In this document: positions 7,173 through 15,002 of the stretch, in pieces
How positions within the stretch are numbered: the stretch's first letter is position 1
How the letters are laid out: each line of letters starts with the position of its first letter
Assembly: GCA_903873565.1 (NCBI GenBank)
Contig: CAIQOY010000036.1
Span: forward strand, 1 to 17,777
DNA: 17,777 nucleotides
From: an uncultured Actinomycetes bacterium
GTDB taxonomy: Bacteria; Actinomycetota; Thermoleophilia; Gaiellales; F1-60-MAGs149
Direction: 5' to 3'
Position numbers and translations under genes: made by a program
Notes under the pieces: model-generated
Databases searched by the model: none
The model's input: only the letters and a program-made list of their open reading frames with translations
What the model was told of the DNA's origin: nothing

Positions 7173-7675
7173 AGCCGGATCCCGTCGCGCTCGACGCCCG
7201 CCGCCACCTCCGGCTTGAGGAGCGACGCCGCGACGAGGTCCACGGGCTCGCCCAGGAGCTCGCTCAGCGCATCGCGCAGCTCGAGCAGCGGGAAGAGGCC
7301 CTGATCGCGGAAGTCGATGTCCACGACGAGATCGATATCGCTTCCCGGCCGGTCCTCGCCGCGCGCCGTCGACCCGAAGACGCGCGGGTTGCGGGCGCGA
7401 TGCGCGCGCATCAGCGCGAGGATCTCGCGGCGGCGCGCGCGCAGCGCGCGCATCCGCGCCGACGATGCCGGCTGGGCGGTGGCGGCCTCCGCGGCCAGGA
7501 CGAGGCGCCGGCCCGTCGCCCGCAGGATGCGATCCAGCGTGGCGACCGAGGGGGACGCGGCACCGGACTCGTAGCGCGCGATCGCCGGCTGCGACGTCGC
7601 CGCCCGTTCCGCGAGCTGCGCCTGCGTGAGGCCGGCGTCGAGGCGTGCAGTGCGGATGAGCGAGGCGGGGTCCAC
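7169..7675 (-). CDS. mntA: MntA-like antitoxin: XRE helix-turn-helix fused to minimal nucleotidyltransferase
   Basis: This 168-residue protein starts at GTG 7675. Residues 5-58 form an XRE/HTH_3 DNA-binding domain (GLTQAQLAERAATSQPAIARYESG). Residues about 85-165 form a minimal nucleotidyltransferase with GSTARGEDRPGSDID at 101-115. This is exactly the GSX10DXD motif of MntA (Gly101, Ser102, Asp113, Asp115), and a third acidic residue is likely Asp146 in PVDLV. In known MNT-HEPN pairs the antitoxin inactivates HepT by AMPylating its tyrosine. The fused helix-turn-helix suggests that the same protein represses its own promoter, where a palindrome overlaps the -10. The stop overlaps the toxin start as CTGA. 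The start is supported by TATTAT 6 bases before the GTG. Confidence 0.92.
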   Translation of the reverse strand: MDPASLIRTARLDAGLTQAQLAERAATSQPAIARYESGAASPSVATLDRILRATGRRLVLAAEAATAQPASSARMRALRARRREILALMRAHRARNPRVFGSTARGEDRPGSDIDLVVDIDFRDQGLFPLLELRDALSELLGEPVDLVAASLLKPEVAAGVERDGIRL

Positions 7676-7681
7676 CGCCGT

Positions 7682-7687
7682 ATAATA
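7682..7687 (-). promoter_or_regulatory. -10 element TATTAT of the toxin-antitoxin operon
   Basis: On the minus strand TATTAT (5 of 6 with TATAAT) is followed by 6 bases and then GTG at 7675. Transcription would start at the GTG itself. It is the best -10 match in the window, in a short AT-rich island. Confidence 0.6.
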
Positions 7688-7700
7688 CCGGTACCGTTAT
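7685..7700. promoter_or_regulatory. Imperfect palindrome, candidate XRE operator
   Basis: ATACCGGT-ACCGTTAT is a 16-base inverted repeat with one mismatched pair. It contains the perfect 8-base core CGGTACCG and overlaps the -10 of the antitoxin gene. A helix-turn-helix dimer bound here would block that promoter. Autoregulation is inferred from position and from the antitoxin's DNA-binding domain. Confidence 0.5.
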
Positions 7701-7760
7701 GAACGCGGCGCGCCCGCGGGCCGGTCGGGCTGCCCACCGGCCCGGTGCGATACGGAAATC

Positions 7761-8210
7761 GTGGCCCTCGCGACCGCCCCCACCCGCACTCCCGCCCTGG
7801 CCGCCGCCAAGGCCGTCCTGGCCGTGGCCGCCGTCTACAACGTGCTGTTCGGGGCCTGGGCCGTGCTGTTCCCGGCGAGCGCCTTCTCGCTGGCCGGCAT
7901 CGACCAGCCCAACTACCCCGAGCTGTGGCAGTGCATCGGCATGATCGTCGGCGTCTACGGCATCGGCTACGCGATCGCCGCGCGCGACCCGATCCGCCAC
8001 TGGCCGATCGTGCTCGTCGGCCTGCTCGGCAAGATCCTCGGCCCGATCGGCTTCCTCGGGGCCCTCGTGTCGGGCCGGGTGCCGATCGAGGCCGGCCTGA
8101 TCATCGTCACCAACGACCTGATCTGGTGGCCGGGCTTCGGCCTCGCCCTCTGGCTCGCGTGGAAGGGCCGGGCGGGCGGCAGCGCCCGCCCGGCCCCCTC
8201 CGCGTCCTGA
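7761..8210 (+). CDS. Small four-helix membrane protein, conserved family of unknown function
   Basis: This 149-residue protein starts at GTG 7761 and has four hydrophobic segments at about 17-38, 55-74, 80-103 and 110-134. Distinctive conserved-looking stretches are NYPELWQCIGMIVGVYGIGY, RDPIRHWPIVLVGLLGKILGP and TNDLIWW. I recall similar small proteins in other bacteria, sometimes labelled alkyl hydroperoxide reductase without apparent basis, because no peroxidatic cysteine motif is present. The function is unknown. The last 15 residues (KGRAGGSARPAPSAS) are encoded across a 14-base perfect inverted repeat, so this tail may owe more to the hairpin than to protein function. No Shine-Dalgarno sequence is visible, and GATACG 6 bases before the GTG is a poor -10 match. 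The gene ends directly against the stop of the convergent permease gene. Confidence 0.8.
   Translation: MALATAPTRTPALAAAKAVLAVAAVYNVLFGAWAVLFPASAFSLAGIDQPNYPELWQCIGMIVGVYGIGYAIAARDPIRHWPIVLVGLLGKILGPIGFLGALVSGRVPIEAGLIIVTNDLIWWPGFGLALWLAWKGRAGGSARPAPSAS
8165..8196. terminator. Perfect 14-base GC hairpin inside coding end, likely bidirectional terminator
   Basis: The arms at 8165-8178 and 8183-8196 (GGGCCGGGCGGGCG and its complement) pair perfectly around a 4-base loop, GCAG. This is the strongest hairpin I found. It ends 11 bases before the stop of the membrane protein gene and begins 14 bases after the stop of the convergent permease gene. There is no T-tract, so an intrinsic terminator without a U-tail is only inferred. 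Confidence 0.6.
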
Positions 8211-9746
8211 CTAGTCGCCGAGCGCGCCCTTGGGCGCCTCGGGGTCCGGTCCGATCGTCTGGCGCAGCTTGGCGCCGCCGATGTAGCCGGCGATGCCGAG
8301 CAGGATCACCAGGCCCATGGTGCCGAGCGTGAAGATCTCGAAGCGGGCCTGCGACAGGCCCCAGATCTCCTCGAACGGGTACTCGATGCCGAACAGCCCC
8401 TCGAGGGTGCCCGGGAAGAGCGCCACCCAGCTGCCCAGGACGATCCAGGCCAGGGCGAGCACCCCGAGGGCGATGAAGCCCCCGTTGCCGCCGGGCACCG
8501 CGTAGGGCCGCGGGACGTTCGGGTACTTCGTCTTCAGCCGCATCACCGCCGGCAGGATGATCAGGTAGGAGAGCAGGAGCGTCGTGATCGCGATGATCAG
8601 CACGGTCACGAAGATCGCGGCCGCGTCGCCCTCCGTCAGCTGCATCGCGGCGATCATGAAGACCGTCGAGACGACGCCGGACAGGATGTTCATGCGCACC
8701 GGCGTGTGCAGGCGCTCGGAGAACTCGCCGAAGAAGCCCCCGAAGAAGGAGCCGTCGGCGGCCGCCATCGCCTGCATGCGGTCCGTCACGATCATCCACG
8801 AGCTGCCCTGGTTGGCCAGCGCGTAGACGAACAGGATCGCCGTCACCACGAGCAGCACCTCGGCCGCGCCGCCCCAGACGGAGTACACGACCGCGACGGC
8901 GTCGAGGAAGCCGCCGATGCCGGACACCTGGTCGGCCGGGATCACCGCGAGGATCGCGAAGATCGGCAGGAGGTAGGTCAGCGCCGTCACGGTGGCGCCC
9001 ACCCCGATGGCGCGGGGCACGTCGCGGCCCGGGTTCTCCATCTCCTCGGCGGCCGCGTTCGGGGCCTCGAAGCCGACGTAGGCGAAGAGGAGCAGCGGCA
9101 CGACGCCGAGGAAGCCGGCCAGGGTCGGCGAGAAGGACGTCGTGTCGAGCCCGGCCGCGCCGTTCTGGATGGCGTAGATCAGCGCCGTCACGACGAGGCT
9201 CAGCGCGACGACGATCTTCGCGATCGCCGCGGCGGTGATGAAGTGCTTGCCCGTCTTGAGGCTGATGATCGCGAGGAAGATCGCGAACCAGATGAAGATC
9301 AGCAGGAACAGGTAGTGCGCGAACGACGACGAGATGTCGAACACGTACGCGTTCCAGGCCTCGTAGCCGACGAAGGCCAGCGAGCCGCCGAGCCAGATCG
9401 GGTTGGTGATCCAGTACATGACGGTCGAGACCGCCGACCAGCCGCGCCCGAAGGCGTACTTGACCCACTGGTAGGGGCCGCCCTCCTGCGTGAAGGCGGC
9501 GCCGGTCTCCGCGAAGATCAGCGCCATCGGCACCAGGAAGAAGACGGCGATCACCAGCGCCCAGGTGAACGTCTCGCCGCCGTAGGAGGCGACCTGCGCC
9601 ACCACGTCGAGCGCGACGACGGCCGCGATGATCAGGAAGATCGTGTCGAGGCGGGTCAGGGTGCGGACGAGCCGCTTCTCCTGTTCGGCGGCGAGCGCCG
9701 TCGCCCCGAGATCGACCTGCCGCTCCGCGTCATCGGCGGAAGCCAT
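8211..9746 (-). CDS. APC-superfamily amino acid/polyamine permease
   Basis: This 511-residue integral membrane protein has about 12-13 hydrophobic segments. The N-terminal TRLDTIFLIIAAVVALDVVAQVASYGGETFTWA and the GGPYQWVKYAFGRGWSA segment match the amino acid-polyamine-organocation superfamily. YVGFEAPNAAAEEMENPGRDVPRAI is the conserved loop between helices in this family. The substrate is not readable, though amino acids, GABA-like compounds and amines are all possible. The ATG at 9746 has the best ribosome binding site in the window (GGAGG, 8 bases upstream), unlike the leaderless candidates elsewhere. Two hairpins lie between it and the cyclase gene upstream. The pairing suggests import of a compound hydrolysed by the cyclase-family enzyme, which is inference. 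The stop abuts the convergent membrane protein gene. Confidence 0.92.
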   Translation of the reverse strand: MASADDAERQVDLGATALAAEQEKRLVRTLTRLDTIFLIIAAVVALDVVAQVASYGGETFTWALVIAVFFLVPMALIFAETGAAFTQEGGPYQWVKYAFGRGWSAVSTVMYWITNPIWLGGSLAFVGYEAWNAYVFDISSSFAHYLFLLIFIWFAIFLAIISLKTGKHFITAAAIAKIVVALSLVVTALIYAIQNGAAGLDTTSFSPTLAGFLGVVPLLLFAYVGFEAPNAAAEEMENPGRDVPRAIGVGATVTALTYLLPIFAILAVIPADQVSGIGGFLDAVAVVYSVWGGAAEVLLVVTAILFVYALANQGSSWMIVTDRMQAMAAADGSFFGGFFGEFSERLHTPVRMNILSGVVSTVFMIAAMQLTEGDAAAIFVTVLIIAITTLLLSYLIILPAVMRLKTKYPNVPRPYAVPGGNGGFIALGVLALAWIVLGSWVALFPGTLEGLFGIEYPFEEIWGLSQARFEIFTLGTMGLVILLGIAGYIGGAKLRQTIGPDPEAPKGALGD

Positions 9747-9759
9747 GCTCCTCACCTCC
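9747..9759 (-). promoter_or_regulatory. Strong ribosome binding site of the permease gene
   Basis: On the minus strand GGAGGTGAGGAGC directly precedes the ATG at 9746. Such a full Shine-Dalgarno sequence is rare in this window and indicates a transcript with a real leader. Confidence 0.75.
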
Positions 9760-9770
9760 AGCTCGGTGGT

Positions 9771-9790
9771 AGCGGCGCTCCATCGCCGCT
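9771..9790 (-). repeat. Leader hairpin before permease, 7-base perfect arms
   Basis: AGCGGCG and CGCCGCT flank a 6-base spacer (CTCCAT). The repeat lies 11 bases upstream of the ribosome binding site and would form a hairpin in the permease leader. It could be structural, regulatory, or part of a terminator of the cyclase transcript. Confidence 0.45.
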
Positions 9791-9791
9791 C

Positions 9792-9810
9792 GCTGCGGTT
9801 ATACCGCAGC
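9792..9810. promoter_or_regulatory. Perfect 19-base palindrome with TATA centre, candidate operator/promoter
   Basis: GCTGCGGT-TAT-ACCGCAGC is a perfect inverted repeat. Its centre reads TATAAC on the minus strand, 5 of 6 with the -10 consensus. It lies 46 bases upstream of the permease ATG and 23 bases after the cyclase stop. It could be an operator over a permease promoter, or a terminator hairpin for the cyclase gene. No -35 is evident. Confidence 0.5.
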
Positions 9811-9832
9811 GCGGCACGGACTCCTGTGCGCC

Positions 9833-10798
9833 TCAGTCCCGCAGCGGGATCGCGACCGGGCGGATCGGGGTGCCCGTGGCCCCCGTCAGCTTGAGCGGGA
9901 AGCCCATGAAGGCGAACTCGTAGACGCCCTCGCGGCAGATCTCCTCCATGTCGATGACCTCCATCAGCGGGCAGCCCGCGGTCGCGAACAGGTAGGAGTG
10001 CACCGGCAGGAAGGTCTCGGGGTCCGGGTTGGGCACGACCTCGAGCGACAGGGAGTCCGCGCCGAGCAGCATCGCGCCGGCCTCCTCGCAGAGCCACCTG
10101 GCGGCGCCCATCCCGATCCCGGGCTGGTCGGTGATGTAGGCCTGCACGTCCGGCCAGACGGTCATCCGGCCGGTGCGGATCAGGACGATGTCGCCGGGCC
10201 GGATCTCGGAGCCCTGGCGCTTGAGGGCGTCCTTCAGCTCCTGCGCCGTGATCTCGTGGACCGGGTCGAGGCAGTCGACGCCGTGCATCCCGGCGACGTC
10301 GATCGCGACGCAGCGGCCGATGATCGGCGGGTAGTGCTCGGCGCCGCCGACCAGCCAGTGGCGGCTGCCGAGGTGCTGCTTCTGGTTCCAGCCGTTCCAG
10401 AACAGCCCGTCGTGGCCGAAGTGGTTGAGGGTGTCGAGGTGCGTCCCGCAGTGCGTGTACATCTGCACCGCGTCGCCCGCGTACGAGTAGCGCTCGAGCA
10501 GCTCGGGGTCGACGCCGGCGAGGCCGTCGATCACCGCCCCGTCGGGGGTGTGCGTCATCCAGATGTCGTAGACGGGGTCGCCGGCCGCGACCCAGGAGGG
10601 CATGCCCTTGAAGTAGTCGACCGAGAGATCGAACACCTTGGTGCCGTCGAGGCGGGCGAGCAGCTCGCCCTGCCCCTCGGAGGTCATCCAGTTGAGGCGG
10701 CCGATCTGGTCCTCGTCGCCCCACGGGCTGCGGCTGACCGTGCGCCCGTCCACCTCCTGCATCGCCTCGAAGATCAGGTTGCCGAGATCGCCGCACAT
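9833..10798 (-). CDS. Cyclase-family metal-dependent hydrolase (kynurenine formamidase/isatin hydrolase fold)
   Basis: This 321-residue protein carries the family metal site HCGTHLDTLNHF, with His116, His120, Asp122 and His126 (HxGTHxDxxxH). The family (PF04199) uses Mn or Zn to hydrolyse amides and cyclic amides such as N-formylkynurenine or isatin. The N-terminal SPWGDEDQIGRLNWMT is typical of the longer 'cyclase family protein' branch rather than the roughly 210-residue KynB formamidase, and no kyn genes are near. The substrate is unknown. The ATG at 10798 has CAGGAG 6 bases upstream. The permease gene follows after 86 bases on the same strand, so uptake and hydrolysis of the same compound is plausible. 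A 13-base palindrome lies just before its stop codon. Confidence 0.87.
   Translation of the reverse strand: MCGDLGNLIFEAMQEVDGRTVSRSPWGDEDQIGRLNWMTSEGQGELLARLDGTKVFDLSVDYFKGMPSWVAAGDPVYDIWMTHTPDGAVIDGLAGVDPELLERYSYAGDAVQMYTHCGTHLDTLNHFGHDGLFWNGWNQKQHLGSRHWLVGGAEHYPPIIGRCVAIDVAGMHGVDCLDPVHEITAQELKDALKRQGSEIRPGDIVLIRTGRMTVWPDVQAYITDQPGIGMGAARWLCEEAGAMLLGADSLSLEVVPNPDPETFLPVHSYLFATAGCPLMEVIDMEEICREGVYEFAFMGFPLKLTGATGTPIRPVAIPLRD
9837..9849 (-). repeat. Palindrome immediately before cyclase stop codon
   Basis: TCCCGC-A-GCGGGA ends one base before the stop codon on the minus strand. With a single central base the real hairpin would be shorter. I list it because similar repeats sit at most other gene ends here. 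Confidence 0.3.
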
Positions 10799-10837
10799 GG
10801 TCCGCTCCTGGGCCGGGGTCGGTCGGTAGCGTCGGCG

Positions 10838-10852
10838 CGCGGGCAGCCCGCG
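10838..10852 (-). terminator. Palindrome directly after alpha/beta hydrolase stop
   Basis: CGCGGGC-A-GCCCGCG begins right after the stop codon of the upstream hydrolase gene, within the 54-base gap before the cyclase gene. It may be a compact terminator separating the two genes. No T-tract follows. Confidence 0.35.
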
Positions 10853-11836
10853 TCAAGCCCCGCGCCGGGCCGCCACGAGCCCGCCGTCGGCCGCGGTGAG
10901 GCGGTCGTAGGCGAAGGGGAGCGCCGCCGGCACCTCGACCGGCAGCCCGAGGTCCCGCATCCAGGCGCGCCGCATCGCCGGGCGGTCCCACAGCGCGCCG
11001 TGCCCCCAGCGCCCGACCCGCACCGTGAAGCCCGGCGCGCCGTGCGCGGCGAGGCCCTCCGCGAAGCGCGGCACCTGCCACGGCTCCCCGGAGACCGGGT
11101 CGCGCGTCGAGTACCAGAGCGCGATCGCCCCGGCCTGCGCGCCCCCGCCGACGAGCGACTGCGGGCTGCGGGCCAGGTAGCAGCCCGGCTGCAGCACGGG
11201 CGGTCCGTCGCACTCGGCCTGCAGGAGCAGGCGGCGGACCATCGGCAGCGACCCGAAGCGCCGGCCGAGGTCCGTGATCGGGTCGAGCGACGCGACCCGC
11301 ACGTAGGCGCCGGGGTAGCGCAGCGCCACCAGCAGGGCCTCCGTGCCGCCCATCGAGGAGCCGGCGAGGTACACGCGCCGCGGGTCGGCCACGAGGTCGG
11401 GGACGCGCTCCGCCACGAGCGCCGGCATCCGCGCGAGGTCGCTGATCTGCCCCGCCGCGCCGTAGGAGAAGGAGCGCGTGACGACGCCCTGCCCGCTCGG
11501 GCAGGCCAGCGCGAAGCCGCTGCGGCCCGCGAGCTGCATGTTCTCGTCGGTGCAGAGCAGGCTCAGCCCGGCCGGGCGCATCGTCACCAGGAGGGGCACA
11601 GCGCGCCCGGACTCGAGGGCGGCGGTGGGCACGGCGACCCGCAGCTCGCGGCGGCGGCCGTTCCAGGCGTCGTACCAGGAGCGCACGACCGTCGTCGGGC
11701 CGATCTGCTCGCGGGTCGTCTCCGCGGCCACGTCCGGCTGCGCCGAGGGGTCCGGGACGTCGCGCCAGCCGGCCTGGGCGGCCGCGGGCGCGAGCAGGGC
11801 GGCGACGAGGGCGATCAGGCCGATGCGCAGGCGCAT
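10853..11836 (-). CDS. Secreted alpha/beta hydrolase, esterase/PHB-depolymerase-like
   Basis: This 327-residue protein starts at ATG 11836 with a signal peptide (1-22, ending AAAQAG). The fold is alpha/beta hydrolase. The nucleophile elbow is VYLAGSSMGGTEALL with Ser161, the likely histidine is His279 in VGRWGHGALWD, and the acid is probably Asp246 or another residue nearby. The VTMRPAG and FALACPSGQG segments before the elbow resemble LpqC/PHB-depolymerase-like esterases. Cys95-Cys112 and Cys209-Cys219 could form disulfides outside the cell. The substrate is unknown. It precedes the cyclase gene by 54 bases, with a palindrome between them. It is divergent from typA with only 63 bases between the two starts. 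I see no Shine-Dalgarno sequence. Confidence 0.82.
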   Translation of the reverse strand: MRLRIGLIALVAALLAPAAAQAGWRDVPDPSAQPDVAAETTREQIGPTTVVRSWYDAWNGRRRELRVAVPTAALESGRAVPLLVTMRPAGLSLLCTDENMQLAGRSGFALACPSGQGVVTRSFSYGAAGQISDLARMPALVAERVPDLVADPRRVYLAGSSMGGTEALLVALRYPGAYVRVASLDPITDLGRRFGSLPMVRRLLLQAECDGPPVLQPGCYLARSPQSLVGGGAQAGAIALWYSTRDPVSGEPWQVPRFAEGLAAHGAPGFTVRVGRWGHGALWDRPAMRRAWMRDLGLPVEVPAALPFAYDRLTAADGGLVAARRGA

Positions 11837-11885
11837 GGGCCCAATGGTGCTGCATCGACCGGCTCACCGGGGGTTCGGGGATGGA

Positions 11886-11891
11886 TAGGCT
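11886..11891 (+). promoter_or_regulatory. -10-like TAGGCT before typA GTG
   Basis: TAGGCT (TANNNT) lies 8 bases before the GTG at 11900, consistent with a leaderless or nearly leaderless transcript. The -35 region is not convincing. Confidence 0.45.
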
Positions 11892-11899
11892 GCCGGGCG

Positions 11900-13729
<1,830 letters not shown>

Positions 13730-13732
13730 CCG

Positions 13733-13749
13733 CGCGGGCTCAGGCCGCG
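13733..13749. terminator. Hairpin with the cysN stop codon in its loop
   Basis: CGCGG and CCGCG flank a 7-base loop that contains the cysN stop. On the minus strand the centre again reads GCCTGAGC, as in the HepT and OsmC ends. It lies 3 bases after the typA stop. The stem is short. Confidence 0.3.
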
Positions 13750-15002
13750 GGCACCGCCGCGCCGCCGAGCATCACGACGCCGACGGTCCGGTTCGTGCCG
13801 GGGTCGACGAGGATGACGCCGCCGAGCGCGCGGTTGGCGACGTAGGCCTCGGCCACGATCGGGGCGGCCGCGTGCAGCGCGATCAGGCCGATGTCGTTGG
13901 CCTCCAGCGCGTCGGCCGGCTCGTGCTCGAGCGTGTCGAGCTCCAGGCGGGCCTCGAGGGCCTCCACGATCACCGGCACCGAGCGGGTGCCCTGGCGCAG
14001 CTCGAGGCGGGCGCCCGGGACGAGCGGCTGCTCGTCGAGCCAGGCCACCGTCGCCTCGACGCGGTCGGCGAGCGCCGGCACGGCGTCGGCGGCGACGATC
14101 ACGTCGCCGCGGGCCACGTCGACGTCGTCCTCGAGGTGCAGCGCGACGCTCAGCGGCGCGGACGCGACGGCGCGGTCCTCGCCGAGCACGTCGATCCGCG
14201 CGACCCGCGAGGAGACCCCCGAAGGCAGCGCGACGACCTCGTCGCCGACCGCGACCATGCCGCTCTCGATGCGGCCGGCGAGGCCGCGCACGTCGGCGCC
14301 GCCCTCGTCGTGGCGCACGACCCACTGCACGGGCATCCGCAGCGCGTCCTCCGCGATCGGCGGGTCGAGGTCGTGGAGCAGCTCGAGCACCGTCGGACCC
14401 GCGTACCACGGCATCGTCTTCGCGCGCTCGACGACGTTGGCGCCCTCGAGCGCGGAGATCGGCACCACCGTCAGGTGGCGGCAGCCGACGCCGGCCGCGA
14501 CCTCGCCGAGCCCCGCCTCGATCTCGCGGAAGCGGGCCTCGTCGTAGCCGACGAGGTCGATCTTGTTGACGCAGGCGATGATCTCGCGCAGGCCGAGCAG
14601 CGCGCACAGCGCGAGGTGCCGGCGGGTCTGCGGCATGATCCCGTTGGCCGCGTCGACGAGCAGGATCGCGACGTCCGAGCCGGCCGCGGCCGTGACCATA
14701 TTGCGGGTGTACTGGACGTGGCCGGGGGCGTCGGCGAGCAGGATGCGGCGGCCGTCGGCCTCGAACGAGCGGTAGGCCGCGTCGATCGTGATGCCCTGCT
14801 CGCGCTCGGCGCGCAGGCCGTCCGTGAGGAGCGCCAGGTCGACGCCCTTGCGGCCGCGCCGACGGCTCGCCTCCTCCACGGCCTCGATCTGGTCGCGGGT
14901 CAGGTGGCCGGTGTCGTGCAGGAGCCGGCCGATCAGGGTGCTCTTGCCGTCGTCGACGGAGCCGACGGCGACGACGCGCAGCAGCGGGGTCTCGAGCGGC
15001 AT
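13740..15002 (-). CDS. cysN: Sulfate adenylyltransferase subunit 1 (GTPase)
   Basis: This 420-residue GTPase subunit of ATP sulfurylase uses GTP hydrolysis to drive formation of APS from sulfate and ATP by CysD. Motifs are GSVDDGKST (14-22), GITID (70-74), DAPGH (91-95) and NKID (146-149), followed by two beta-barrel domains. The length and the ending at GGVILVDPGTNRTVGVVMLG show that no APS kinase (CysC) domain is fused. This fits direct APS reduction by the CysH at the start of the operon. The start codon shares one base with the cysD stop (TGATG), so translation is probably coupled. It is the last gene of the operon. Confidence 0.96.
   Translation of the reverse strand: MPLETPLLRVVAVGSVDDGKSTLIGRLLHDTGHLTRDQIEAVEEASRRRGRKGVDLALLTDGLRAEREQGITIDAAYRSFEADGRRILLADAPGHVQYTRNMVTAAAGSDVAILLVDAANGIMPQTRRHLALCALLGLREIIACVNKIDLVGYDEARFREIEAGLGEVAAGVGCRHLTVVPISALEGANVVERAKTMPWYAGPTVLELLHDLDPPIAEDALRMPVQWVVRHDEGGADVRGLAGRIESGMVAVGDEVVALPSGVSSRVARIDVLGEDRAVASAPLSVALHLEDDVDVARGDVIVAADAVPALADRVEATVAWLDEQPLVPGARLELRQGTRSVPVIVEALEARLELDTLEHEPADALEANDIGLIALHAAAPIVAEAYVANRALGGVILVDPGTNRTVGVVMLGGAAVPAA

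Noticed and set aside
8211..11867. A single 1218-codon minus-strand protein
   Set aside because: Only the part from 9746 down is the permease. The upstream part lies in the wrong frame of the cyclase and hydrolase genes, and the strong ribosome binding site marks ATG 9746.
9998..11899. N-terminal extension of TypA in the open frame upstream
   Set aside because: The extension is antisense to two well-supported genes and has no homology signal. GTG 11900 gives the family-standard N-terminus and length.
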